NCBI GenBank assembly: GCA_001801405.1
Contig: MGXQ01000041.1
Location: 1-7,590 of the forward strand
DNA length: 7,590 nucleotides
Origin: Gammaproteobacteria bacterium RIFCSPHIGHO2_02_FULL_42_13
GTDB taxonomy: Bacteria > Pseudomonadota > Gammaproteobacteria > UBA12402
Reading direction: 5' to 3'
This document shows, piece after piece, positions 1 to 6,695 of this stretch (positions are counted from its first letter, which is position 1; each line of letters opens with the position of its first letter). Position numbers and translations under genes: made by a program. The notes beneath the pieces were generated by a model. The model worked only from the letters and a program-made list of their open reading frames with translations. It searched no databases and was not told the origin of the DNA.

Positions 1-200
1 CTGTCACGAAAAGTTGTTGGGCGATGGAGCCCGCAAGCCGACCCAAAGCCGCAGATGCCGTCACGCGTTTGGGCGCGGGCTTACGCCAACAAGGGTTTTT
101 TGGTGCGGGTGCCGGAGCCGATCCCGGCGCGAGCGCCCCTGCGTATGATGCCAGAACCGCGAAGCCCGATGCGTCGGGGATGCGGTATTCGTAATATCAT
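1..200. other. GC-rich block of unknown nature, cut by the window edge
   Basis: The first 180 bases are about 66% G+C by hand count, while the genes that follow are clearly AT-rich. Plus frame 3 is open from the window edge to a TAA at 192-194, giving 63 residues rich in Gly, Ala and Asp and ending in DASGMRYS. Plus frame 1 is also open through the block, and one minus frame is open from about 200 to the edge but has no ATG. Several frames open at once is expected of GC-rich DNA, so coding is not established. If there is a gene, frame 3 is the best candidate, because its stop lies 15 bases before the plus-strand terminator-like hairpin at 210-231. The block could equally be a dispersed intergenic repeat or the end of transferred DNA. 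I do not recognise a function. Confidence 0.4.
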
Positions 201-209
201 TTTTTCTTG

Positions 210-240
210 TCTCCGCTGCAAGCAGCGGAGATTTCTTATC
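210..240 (+). terminator. Hairpin terminator between the GC-rich block and pmbA
   Basis: A perfect 10-base-pair stem, TCTCCGCTGC (210-219) with GCAGCGGAGA (222-231), closes on a two-base AA loop; in practice the innermost pairs would open. On the plus strand it is followed by TTTCTTATCTTT, a fair U-rich tail, so it reads best as a rho-independent terminator for whatever enters from the left. It also lies 10 bases beyond the pmbA stop. On that strand the following bases are CAAGAAAAAATG with no U-tract, so for tldD-pmbA it could only be a 3' stabilising hairpin or a weak terminator. Confidence 0.6.
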
Positions 241-241
241 T

Positions 242-1570
242 TTAAATACCCGCCACCATCATCGACTCCAACAAGATAGACCCCGTTTGAATATTGCCGC
301 GTCGATCGATGTCATTGCCCACACAGGCAACATGGCTAAACATATCTCGCAGATTACCAGCAATCGTCACTTCGGAAACGGGATATTGAATCTCGCCGTT
401 TTCGACCCAAAACCCAAATGCGCCGCGCGAATAATCACCGGTAATTAAATTAATGCCTTGGCCGATTAATTCCGTGACCAACAATCCGTTACCCATTTCA
501 CGAAGCAACTGCGGCAAATCTTTATCGCTCGTGCTGACATAAACATTATGCACGCCATCTGCATTGCCCGTCGTTTGTCGTTTTAATTGGCGCGCCGAAT
601 ATGCATCTAATATGTAACTGGTTAACACGCCTGCTGTAATAAAATTTTTGTCCATCGTCGCTACGCCATCGCTATCAAACATCGCACTGCCCCAGCCTTT
701 GAGTTGATGTGGTCGCTCAAAAATATTAATGTGTTCAGGAAAAATAGATTGATCTAAACAATCCAACAAAAACGAACGTTTGCGATATAAATTTCCACCA
801 CTAATCGCCGCAAAAAAATGTGAAATCAAACTATTCGCCACATCTGCCTCAAAAATAATCGGACATTTCTGTGTTTGGATTTTTTGCGGATTTAAGCGCC
901 GCACGGTACGAAAAACCGTTTGTTTAGCGACTTTATCAATATCATCTAAATCCCGCGGATCACGCGAACAAGTATAATAATAATCGCGTTCCATGCGATT
1001 ATTTTGTTCTGCAATCAGCGAGCAAGAGATGGTTTGATAGGTGTCTTTATTCGATCCGATAAATCCATGCGTATTTCCATAAACATCAAAACTTTTAAAA
1101 TTAAACACCGACACGCCTTCTGACGATTTAATGCGCCCATCTAATTGTTTGGCCTTTGCTTCGCATTCTAAAGCCAACTTAACAGCTTCTTTGGTATTTA
1201 AATTCCACTCGTGATACAAATCTAAATCTTTCAAATCTGTCGCCATTAAATTTGCATCGGCCAATCCTGAACAAGGATCAACTTGCGTAAATTCCGCAAT
1301 CTGACAGGCTCTTATCACCGCTTCTTGGAGCGACACCCAATCCATTGCTGATGTCGTCACGCTGCCTTTGCGTTGCCCACGATAAACCGTAATGCCTAAA
1401 TTTTCATTGCAATGATATCCAATGGTATCCACCGCGCCTTCGCGTATATTGACCTGATAACCATCTTCTACACTCACATCCGCTTCGGCTTGCGTTGCGC
1501 CATTTTTTACCGCTAAATCCAAAATATCACGAATACAAGTCTGTCGCTTCTCAATATCAAAATCGCTCAT
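242..1570 (-). CDS. pmbA: PmbA/TldE, TldD/E metalloprotease partner subunit
   Basis: This is the 442-residue partner of TldD in the heterodimeric TldD/TldE protease of the cytosol. In E. coli (PmbA, about 450 residues) the complex matures microcin B17, degrades the CcdA antitoxin and cuts unfolded peptides. The C-terminal part is typical of the family: GLLVTELIGQGIN at about residues 362-374, TGDYSRGAFGFWVENGEI from about 377, then an AGNLRDM segment and NIQTGS near the end. No HExxxH is present, as expected, because the metal site is in TldD. Start: an upstream in-frame ATG at 1583-1585 would add MRRAT, but it overlaps the GAGGAG ribosome site, so the second ATG (1568-1570) is preferred. It follows tldD by 24 bases and should share its transcript. 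The length indicates an intact gene. Confidence 0.96.
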   Translation of the reverse strand: MSDFDIEKRQTCIRDILDLAVKNGATQAEADVSVEDGYQVNIREGAVDTIGYHCNENLGITVYRGQRKGSVTTSAMDWVSLQEAVIRACQIAEFTQVDPCSGLADANLMATDLKDLDLYHEWNLNTKEAVKLALECEAKAKQLDGRIKSSEGVSVFNFKSFDVYGNTHGFIGSNKDTYQTISCSLIAEQNNRMERDYYYTCSRDPRDLDDIDKVAKQTVFRTVRRLNPQKIQTQKCPIIFEADVANSLISHFFAAISGGNLYRKRSFLLDCLDQSIFPEHINIFERPHQLKGWGSAMFDSDGVATMDKNFITAGVLTSYILDAYSARQLKRQTTGNADGVHNVYVSTSDKDLPQLLREMGNGLLVTELIGQGINLITGDYSRGAFGFWVENGEIQYPVSEVTIAGNLRDMFSHVACVGNDIDRRGNIQTGSILLESMMVAGI

Positions 1571-1577
1571 GGTTGCT

Positions 1578-1583
1578 CTCCTC
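1578..1583 (-). promoter_or_regulatory. Ribosome binding site that fixes the pmbA start
   Basis: On the minus strand GAGGAG lies seven bases before the ATG at 1568-1570. The alternative ATG five codons upstream shares its G with this site and has no comparable purine run at the right distance, so this site favours the shorter protein beginning MSDFDIEK. Confidence 0.75.
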
Positions 1584-1594
1584 ATTCCGGGACG

Positions 1595-3028
1595 TTATGT
1601 CGTCCCGCCCACCGTCAACTCATCCATCTTCACCATCGGCTGCCCAATCCCAACCGGAATACTCTGGCCTTCTTTTCCGCACACACCAATTCCTTCGTCC
1701 ATTCTCAATTGATTTCCCAGCATGCTCACTTTTCCTAATGCTTCTGGACCATTACCAATTAACGTCGCATTTTTAACCGGCCTTGTAATCTTTCCATCTT
1801 CAATCAAATAAGCTTCACTCGTTGTAAATACAAAATTACCTGACGTAATATCAACTTGTCCACCGGAAAAATTAACGGCATATAATCCTTTTTTAACCGA
1901 GCGGATAATATCGTCTTCATCACTTTCGCCCGCCAACATATATGTATTCGTCATGCGCGGAATGGTCATCGCTGCATACGATTCACGTCGCGCGTTGCCC
2001 GTTGGTTTCATTTTCATTAAGCGCGCATTTAATTTATCCTGCATGTAAGATTTTAAAATGCCTTTTTCAATTAACACGTTGTATTGCCCCTGCGTTCCTT
2101 CGTCATCAACATTTAAAGAACCGCGACGATTGGGCATCGTACCATCATCGACGACAGTACAAAGTGGTGACGCCACTTCTTGACCGATTCGTCCACTAAA
2201 CAATGAGCTGCCTTTGCGATTAAAATCAGCTTCTAAACCATGACCCACCGCTTCATGCAACAACACCCCCGGCCAACCTGCTGCCAAAATAACTGGCATA
2301 ACACCGGCGGGCGCAGGACCTGCTTTTAAATTAACTAATGCTTGTCTCACGGCTTCTTTGCTGTGTTTCTCCGCATGTTGTACGATAAAATCATAACCCA
2401 AACGCGCCCCGCATCCACTCTGTCCCGTTTCGCGCCGACCTTTTTCTTCGACCACAACGCTTATGCTTAATTGCACAATGGGACGAATATCCGCTGACGT
2501 CACACCATCGGTCGACATAATCAAAATAACATCATAAGCGCTCGCGATACTCGCATTCACCTGAATGACGCGCGAATCTGCTTGCCGCGCTATTCGATCC
2601 ACTCGCTGCAATAAAGCAATTTTATCCGCAGAGGTAAGATCATTAAGCGGATTGACCGCCGAATATAAGCTCGATTTTTCTACAGGTTGATTTACTTGAA
2701 CTATTTTTGAACCGCCCTGTTCACTGATCGTCATCGCTACCTTGGCCGCTTCTTTTAAATGCGCTAAATCTAAGACATTCGTATAAGCCAAGCCTGTTTT
2801 GACACCGCTGACCGCTCGCACGCCTACACCACGATCAATATGATAAGCACTGCTTTTAACGATACTATCTTCCAAACCCCATGATTCGACACAACAATTT
2901 TGAAAATAGAGGTCCGCATAATCAAGGTCCAATCGCAGCATCTCATGCAAAATTTCTTGCAGATGAGTCATTTCTAACCCCCTTGGATGGAGCAATTCTC
3001 GAGAGGCAATACCAATATATTCTTTCAT
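1595..3028 (-). CDS. tldD: TldD, catalytic subunit of the TldD/E metalloprotease
   Basis: This is the metal-binding subunit of the TldD/TldE protease, 477 residues against 481 in E. coli. The signature HEAVGHGLEAD carries the HExxxH motif, with H258 and H263 as the two His and E259 as the catalytic Glu. C450, in GIGVCGKEGQ, matches the Cys that supplies the third zinc ligand in the E. coli enzyme. The N-terminal DLDYADLYFQ and GVGVRAVSG segments also fit the family. The first ATG (3028) is kept because residues 1-19 align with the E. coli N-terminus (IASRELLHPRGL against VSEQLLAANGL). However, its ribosome site is weak, while an in-frame ATG at residue 20 (2969-2971) has AAGGGGG (2978-2984) six bases upstream, so a shorter form is possible. 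It is first in the tldD-pmbA operon; its promoter must lie in, or overlap, the divergent lipoprotein gene region. Confidence 0.97.
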   Translation of the reverse strand: MKEYIGIASRELLHPRGLEMTHLQEILHEMLRLDLDYADLYFQNCCVESWGLEDSIVKSSAYHIDRGVGVRAVSGVKTGLAYTNVLDLAHLKEAAKVAMTISEQGGSKIVQVNQPVEKSSLYSAVNPLNDLTSADKIALLQRVDRIARQADSRVIQVNASIASAYDVILIMSTDGVTSADIRPIVQLSISVVVEEKGRRETGQSGCGARLGYDFIVQHAEKHSKEAVRQALVNLKAGPAPAGVMPVILAAGWPGVLLHEAVGHGLEADFNRKGSSLFSGRIGQEVASPLCTVVDDGTMPNRRGSLNVDDEGTQGQYNVLIEKGILKSYMQDKLNARLMKMKPTGNARRESYAAMTIPRMTNTYMLAGESDEDDIIRSVKKGLYAVNFSGGQVDITSGNFVFTTSEAYLIEDGKITRPVKNATLIGNGPEALGKVSMLGNQLRMDEGIGVCGKEGQSIPVGIGQPMVKMDELTVGGTT

Positions 3029-3036
3029 AAATTTTC

Positions 3037-3066
3037 TTGCTGTTTAGTGCAACCCCTATCTATAAT
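3037..3066 (+). promoter_or_regulatory. Promoter of the lipoprotein gene
   Basis: A perfect -10 TATAAT (3061-3066) sits 18 bases after a partial -35, TTGCTG (3037-3042). Transcription would begin around 3073, leaving a leader of only about a dozen bases that just includes the GGAG ribosome site. It lies in the 57-base gap between the divergent tldD and lipoprotein starts, so any factor binding here could affect both genes. No equally good promoter for tldD is visible. TTGCGA with CATAAT, 16 bases apart on the minus strand inside the lipoprotein gene, is a weak candidate. Confidence 0.6.
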
Positions 3067-3075
3067 GACGGTAAT

Positions 3076-3079
3076 GGAG
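3076..3079 (+). promoter_or_regulatory. Ribosome binding site that fixes the lipoprotein start
   Basis: GGAG lies six bases before the ATG at 3086-3088, placing the start directly at a lipoprotein signal peptide. Upstream in-frame ATGs at 3065 and 3074 lie on or next to the -10 element or overlap this site, and the ATG at 2987 lies upstream of the promoter and antisense to tldD, so all three are disfavoured. Confidence 0.7.
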
Positions 3080-3085
3080 CCTATT

Positions 3086-3454
3086 ATGACCAAAATTAGG
3101 GATATCGCAATAGTCATCACAATTTCTATCGCACTTTCAGGCTGTGCATCCATGCAACATAACTCCCCTGCTCTGCTCTCACAAACAACGGTTCATCAAA
3201 TCAGCAAAAAAAAATATATCCCAACAGAACCGATTTCTGTTGCACTATTAAAAAAGCAAAACATTAAAACACCACATCGTATCATCGGGACAGTGCAAGT
3301 CTCCAATTACAATTTGGTCGGCGTCAAACGCCAGCTCGTCAGCATCCATGATCTCATGCAACAAGAAGCCGCCAGCATTGGTGGCAATGCTGTGATCATC
3401 ATTAAACAAACGGATAAAGAAACAACGGGTGACATCGTTCGATTCATGTCGTAA
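3086..3454 (+). CDS. Small outer-membrane lipoprotein, unknown role
   Basis: The protein has 122 residues and begins with a classic lipoprotein signal peptide: a short charged start (MTKIRD), a hydrophobic stretch (residues 7-17) and the lipobox LSGC with the lipidated Cys at position 20. The residue after it is Ala, not Asp, which by the Lol sorting rule predicts transfer to the outer membrane. The mature part is about 103 residues, with a Lys-rich stretch near 41-43 and a C-terminal segment (about 86-106) ending EAASIGGNAVIII. This A..x.GGNAV pattern resembles small-lipoprotein and YbjQ/RcsF-like folds, but too weakly for a family name. It has its own promoter, is divergent from tldD and converges on ampG, overlapping its end by 11 bases. 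A run of nine A bases (3206-3214) encodes part of the Lys stretch. Confidence 0.85.
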   Translation: MTKIRDIAIVITISIALSGCASMQHNSPALLSQTTVHQISKKKYIPTEPISVALLKKQNIKTPHRIIGTVQVSNYNLVGVKRQLVSIHDLMQQEAASIGGNAVIIIKQTDKETTGDIVRFMS

Positions 3455-4688
3455 TTGTATCACGATTAAGATCAATCTTTTTATTTAAGAACAGCAACAA
3501 TAATAATCCAGGCACCGACGCCAAAAACGCCCAAACAAAAAACTGCACCCATCCAAAATCATTTGCAACAACACCCGCAACAGGACCAATTAAAACGCGA
3601 CCAAATGCGGCAACCGCAGTGAACAATGCAAACTGTGTCGCCGTATAACGATGATCACATAAAAACATTAAAAACGCGGTAAATGCAGTGGTTGCCATAC
3701 CGCCCGTAAAATTCTCTAAGACAATCGCAACCACCATTAATAAATAATTTTTGCCCGCACTCGCCAACCAGATATAAAATAAAATAGCCAACGTTTCCAA
3801 AATGCCAAACAATAACAATGCGCGAAATAATTTTAAACGCGGCATCAATAATCCGCCTAAAACTGCGCCGATCAATGTTGCCAGCATCGCACCAAATTTA
3901 TTAACGGTTCCAACCGTCACTAACCCAAAATGTAGTCCGCGCAATAGAAAAGTTGTCGACAAAGATAAGGCAAACGCTTCACCCAATTTATACAACACCA
4001 CAAATAATAAAATATAAAAAACACTATCACGCTTAAAAAATTCTTTTAATGGATCAATTAATGCAGCCGACAAAGACAACGGCGGTGTTATTTGTTTTGG
4101 CTCAGGAACAAACCAAGTGATGATTCCGTTTGCCAACATAACAAGTGACATCACTAAATAAGTATCGCGCCATCCCATAAAGCTCGCCATAATCAATGCC
4201 AATGCTCCTGACACCAATAAAGCCAATCGATAACCTAACACCGACATCGCCGCACCAAATCCACGTTCGTCCTTTGTCAAAATATCTGTCATGTACGCAT
4301 TGATGCCAATATCTTGTGAAGCAGATAAAAATGCCGTTAACACCGCCAAACAGGCCATCAGTTTCAAATCCACCGCTGGCCGAACCAATGCCATGCCCGC
4401 TATACTCAAAACCAAACTCATCTGAAAAATAAAAATCCATCCTCGCCGGCGACCTAAAAATGGCGGAATATAGCGATCCAATAATGGCGCCCACAGAAAT
4501 TTATAGAGGTAAGGTAATCCAACAAGACTAAAAACTCCGATGGAAATCAAATTAATGTTAGACACAGTCAACCAGGCTTGAAGCGTACCTGCCACCAAAG
4601 CTATTGGCAGACCGGACGAGAAACCTTGCAGCAAAACCGCCCACACATGCCAGTTATTAAATTCCCATATTCTATGAAAGGTCTTCAT
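3444..4688 (-). CDS. ampG: AmpG-type muropeptide permease (MFS)
   Basis: This inner-membrane carrier of the major facilitator superfamily brings GlcNAc-anhydroMurNAc muropeptides from periplasm to cytoplasm for peptidoglycan recycling; in many species that flux also controls AmpC beta-lactamase induction. Matches to AmpG include GFSSGLPIALVAGTLQAW (22-39), FLWAPLLDRY (64-73), the GRRRGW loop (79-84), ASQDI (123-127), ERGFGAAMSVLGYR (141-154) and ENFTGGMATTAF (325-336), followed by TQFALFTAVAAFGRV (351-365). The 414 residues form about twelve hydrophobic segments; E. coli AmpG is longer (491), the extra being C-terminal, and shorter versions are common. The start has AGGGA five bases upstream (4694-4698). 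The gene stands alone and its last 11 bases overlap the convergent lipoprotein gene. No ampC or ampD is in the window. No strong promoter is visible upstream; TGGTATGGT near 4735 on the minus strand is a possible extended -10. Confidence 0.93.
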   Translation of the reverse strand: MKTFHRIWEFNNWHVWAVLLQGFSSGLPIALVAGTLQAWLTVSNINLISIGVFSLVGLPYLYKFLWAPLLDRYIPPFLGRRRGWIFIFQMSLVLSIAGMALVRPAVDLKLMACLAVLTAFLSASQDIGINAYMTDILTKDERGFGAAMSVLGYRLALLVSGALALIMASFMGWRDTYLVMSLVMLANGIITWFVPEPKQITPPLSLSAALIDPLKEFFKRDSVFYILLFVVLYKLGEAFALSLSTTFLLRGLHFGLVTVGTVNKFGAMLATLIGAVLGGLLMPRLKLFRALLLFGILETLAILFYIWLASAGKNYLLMVVAIVLENFTGGMATTAFTAFLMFLCDHRYTATQFALFTAVAAFGRVLIGPVAGVVANDFGWVQFFVWAFLASVPGLLLLLFLNKKIDLNRDTITT

Positions 4689-4717
4689 TCTGATCCCTAT
4701 TTTGATATAATTTCAGC

Positions 4718-4774
4718 CTCTACGGCAATACCATACCAGAGATCGCTTGTTATGAACATTGGGCTACCGTAGAG
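4718..4774. repeat. Inverted repeat in the ampG / ATPase-nuclease spacer
   Basis: CTCTACGG (4718-4725) and CCGTAGAG (4767-4774) are perfect 8-base inverted arms separated by 41 bases. They lie in the 152-base spacer between two divergent genes, which otherwise holds a TATAAT at 4706-4711 (plus strand, without a good -35) and nothing that looks coding. The arms could be an operator for a dimeric regulator, a leader hairpin of the downstream gene, or remnants of an insertion. An 8-base match in a spacer of this size may also be chance. Confidence 0.4.
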
Positions 4775-4840
4775 AAGTAGAAGATTTTCCTATCCTGGTG
4801 TAAACTCAGCTCCGTCTTTGTTTGGTTTAGAGGTTGTTTT

Positions 4841-6526
4841 ATGAAGTTACCTATTGGCTATGACAATTTTCGTGAAATAATTGATCATCAACTTGATTTT
4901 GTTGATAAGAGCCTATTCATTAAAGATATTCTCGATGATATAACCACTAAAGTAAGTTTGATTACTCGCCCACGCCGTTTTGGTAAGACGTTAAACCTAT
5001 CTATGTTACAACATTTTTTGGCGGCTGAAGCTGACCACGAGCCTACGGCGGGCTTGTTCGATAATCTCAAAATTGCGCGTGTAGCTAATGGTGCCTATTT
5101 AAAACACCAGGGGCAATATCCGGTTATTGCTTTGACCTTAAAAGATGTTAAACACAGCTCTTTTTCCGATGCACTTAAGGCAATCGCTTTAATTATGCAG
5201 AAAACTTTTAATCAATATTATGAACTGTTATCAAGAAGTGAAATATTACCGAATGAGAAAAATGCTTTTCTAAGGATTGTCAACCTGCAAGCTGATCAGA
5301 TCGAACTTATGCAATCATTGGCTTTTTTAAGTACGTTGATTTTTAAATGTTATGGTAAAAAACCATGGTTGTTGATTGATGAATATGACACGCCGATTCA
5401 GTCTGGTTATTTATACAACCATTATGATGAGATGATCGGCTTCATGCGTGGTATGTTTGGCGCCGCTTTAAAAACCAATCCAAACTTCGAGCGTGCCGTG
5501 ATTACTGGTATTTTACGAGTAGCGAAAGAGAGCTTGTTTTCCGGCTTAAATAATCTTAAAGTCTGTTCCATCCTAGATGAGCGCTATAGTGAATATTTCG
5601 GTTTTACTGAAGAAGAGATGACCGCTCTGTTAGAGCAGGCTGATCTTTTGTCGCAGGCGGATGAGATAAAAAAATGGTACAACGGATATCTGTTTGGTAA
5701 AACCATTGTTTATAATCCTTGGTCAGTGGCTAATTGTCTTAATGAGGGGGGCAAACTGCGCCCTTATTGGGTTAATACCAGCGATAATCTGTTAGTCAAA
5801 CAATTATTTGCTGTGGCCGATAATCCCACCAAAATCATGCTCGAATCATTAATCAGAAATGAGCCAGTCGAAACACTGGTTGACGAGTATGTTACTTTCA
5901 TCAATATGAACATGAGTCCAAGCGCCATTTGGAGTTTGCTTTTGGCAAGTGGCTATTTAAAAGCGATCTCCTGCAGACCGGAAGAAAATCAACTAAAATG
6001 TACTTTGTTGCCGCCCAATTACGAAGTGAGTTTAGTTTATCGCTCTATGGTTAAAGAGTGGTTCTTTGACAGAATTGGACATGAGCAATATGCCGAATTT
6101 GTCGGCGCCTTGTTGAAAGGAAATATCACCGACTTCACCAAAATGTTGCGTAAATTTTTAGTGGAAACCTTTAGCGTCTTTGATGTCACCGGCACCAATC
6201 CAGAAAAGTTTTATCACGGCTTTGTGCTCGGTTTAATCTCCAGTACCAGTGAGACCCATCTTATCAAGTCGAATCGCGAAAGCGGTTATGGTCGCTACGA
6301 TGTGTTGGTTATGCCGAAAGCAGGCGCAAAAACAACTGTTCCGGGATTAATTTTAGAATTCAAAGTAGCAGAAAAAAATGAAACTCTGCTTGCATCAGCC
6401 CAAGAGGCACTCCAACAAATTGAGAAACGCCATTACGAAGCAGAGCTAAAACAGGCGGGAATAAGCAAAATCATCAAAGTTGGTTTGGCATTTTTAGGCA
6501 AAGAGGTTGAGGTGGTGTGGGAATAA
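4841..6526 (+). CDS. AAA-ATPase-like / PD-(D/E)XK nuclease-like protein
   Basis: This 561-residue protein belongs to the family with an N-terminal AAA-ATPase-like domain (Pfam PF09820 type) and a C-terminal PD-(D/E)XK domain (PF08011 type). The start MKLPIGYDNFREII and a Walker A-like RPRRFGKT (43-50) are characteristic. Walker B is WLLIDEYDTPI (176-186), and ITGILRVAKESLFSGLNN (221-238) is a family hallmark. The C-terminal domain shows FYHGFVLGL (457-465), YGRYDV with D487, LILEFKV with E506 and K508, and ALQQI..Y (523-532), so the nuclease-like active-site residues appear present. Biochemical function is not established for the family; mobile-element, defence and DNA-processing roles are all guesses. 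It is often multi-copy in host-associated and anaerobic bacteria. TAGAGG seven bases before the ATG supports the start. It is monocistronic, with its own terminator. Both domains look intact. Confidence 0.93.
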   Translation: MKLPIGYDNFREIIDHQLDFVDKSLFIKDILDDITTKVSLITRPRRFGKTLNLSMLQHFLAAEADHEPTAGLFDNLKIARVANGAYLKHQGQYPVIALTLKDVKHSSFSDALKAIALIMQKTFNQYYELLSRSEILPNEKNAFLRIVNLQADQIELMQSLAFLSTLIFKCYGKKPWLLIDEYDTPIQSGYLYNHYDEMIGFMRGMFGAALKTNPNFERAVITGILRVAKESLFSGLNNLKVCSILDERYSEYFGFTEEEMTALLEQADLLSQADEIKKWYNGYLFGKTIVYNPWSVANCLNEGGKLRPYWVNTSDNLLVKQLFAVADNPTKIMLESLIRNEPVETLVDEYVTFINMNMSPSAIWSLLLASGYLKAISCRPEENQLKCTLLPPNYEVSLVYRSMVKEWFFDRIGHEQYAEFVGALLKGNITDFTKMLRKFLVETFSVFDVTGTNPEKFYHGFVLGLISSTSETHLIKSNRESGYGRYDVLVMPKAGAKTTVPGLILEFKVAEKNETLLASAQEALQQIEKRHYEAELKQAGISKIIKVGLAFLGKEVEVVWE

Positions 6527-6570
6527 AAATCCCCTCTGCAAGCAGACGGGGGATTTTTATTTCTTTTATT
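6525..6570 (+). terminator. Rho-independent terminator of the ATPase-nuclease gene
   Basis: The left arm AAAAATCCCC-TCTGC (6525-6539) pairs with GCAGA-CG-GGGGATTTTT (6542-6558), with a two-base bulge on the right side and an AA loop. The right arm runs into a T-rich tail, ATTTCTTTTATT. The hairpin begins inside the stop codon (TAA at 6524-6526), so there is no spacer between the end of translation and the terminator. The A-rich left flank would allow weaker termination on the minus strand too. Confidence 0.88.
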
Positions 6571-6572
6571 GA

Positions 6573-6606
6573 TCGCCTGCGCGAAGTAAATTCGCGCAAA
6601 CGGCGA
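6573..6606. repeat. Hairpin I in the spacer before sdaA
   Basis: TCGCC-TGCGCGAA (6573-6585) pairs with TTCGCGCA-GGCGA (6591-6598 and 6602-6606) around a GTAAA loop. That is 13 base pairs, interrupted only by a three-base bulge (AAC, 6599-6601). No T-run follows, so it is not a terminator. It ends exactly where hairpin II begins. Confidence 0.7.
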
Positions 6607-6636
6607 CTAAAGGGGAGATTCGCCTCTCCCCTTTAG
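6607..6636. repeat. Hairpin II: perfect 12-base-pair inverted repeat
   Basis: CTAAAGGGGAGA (6607-6618) and TCTCCCCTTTAG (6625-6636) are perfect arms around the six-base loop TTCGCC. Neither strand has a T-tract after the stem, which argues against a terminator. The loop repeats the TCGCC at the base of hairpin I, so GGCGA at 6602-6606 has two possible partners. Confidence 0.8.
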
Positions 6637-6655
6637 AAACCCCATGCGTAAAGTA

Positions 6656-6695
6656 CTCGCGACAAGCCGCGAGGTATTTGCTTCGCAATAAATAC
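6656..6695. repeat. Hairpins III and IV, abutting
   Basis: CTCGCG (6656-6661) pairs with CGCGAG (6668-6673) around ACAAGC. Directly after it GTATTT (6674-6679) pairs with AAATAC (6690-6695) around GCTTCGCAAT. Each six-base stem is modest alone, and hairpin IV is AT-rich, but their exact adjacency and closeness to hairpins I and II make the spacer look built from palindromes. They end 49 bases before the sdaA start. Confidence 0.5.

Noticed and set aside
55..279. Plus-strand open frame of 74 codons across the GC-rich block
   Set aside because: It runs through the hairpin at 210-231 and into the pmbA 3' end, has no ribosome site, and its Arg/Pro-rich composition is what GC-rich DNA gives in a shifted frame.
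1942..2199. Plus-strand 85-codon frame
   Set aside because: It is antisense to the well-supported tldD gene, with no ribosome site or recognisable protein features.
3248..3475. Minus-strand 75-codon frame opposite the lipoprotein gene
   Set aside because: It is a shadow of the lipoprotein gene, which has a signal peptide, promoter and ribosome site; this frame has none.
4102..4494. Minus-strand 130-codon frame
   Set aside because: It lies wholly inside ampG in another frame; the ampG reading has strong family motifs over the same bases.
4841..6526. ATPase-nuclease gene as a transposase or part of a known defence system
   Set aside because: There is no transposase motif, no terminal inverted repeats were found bracketing the gene, and no recognised defence partner lies next to it.
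6607..6636. Hairpin II as a terminator
   Set aside because: The stem is strong, but neither strand has a U-tract after it, and the upstream gene already ends in a proper terminator.
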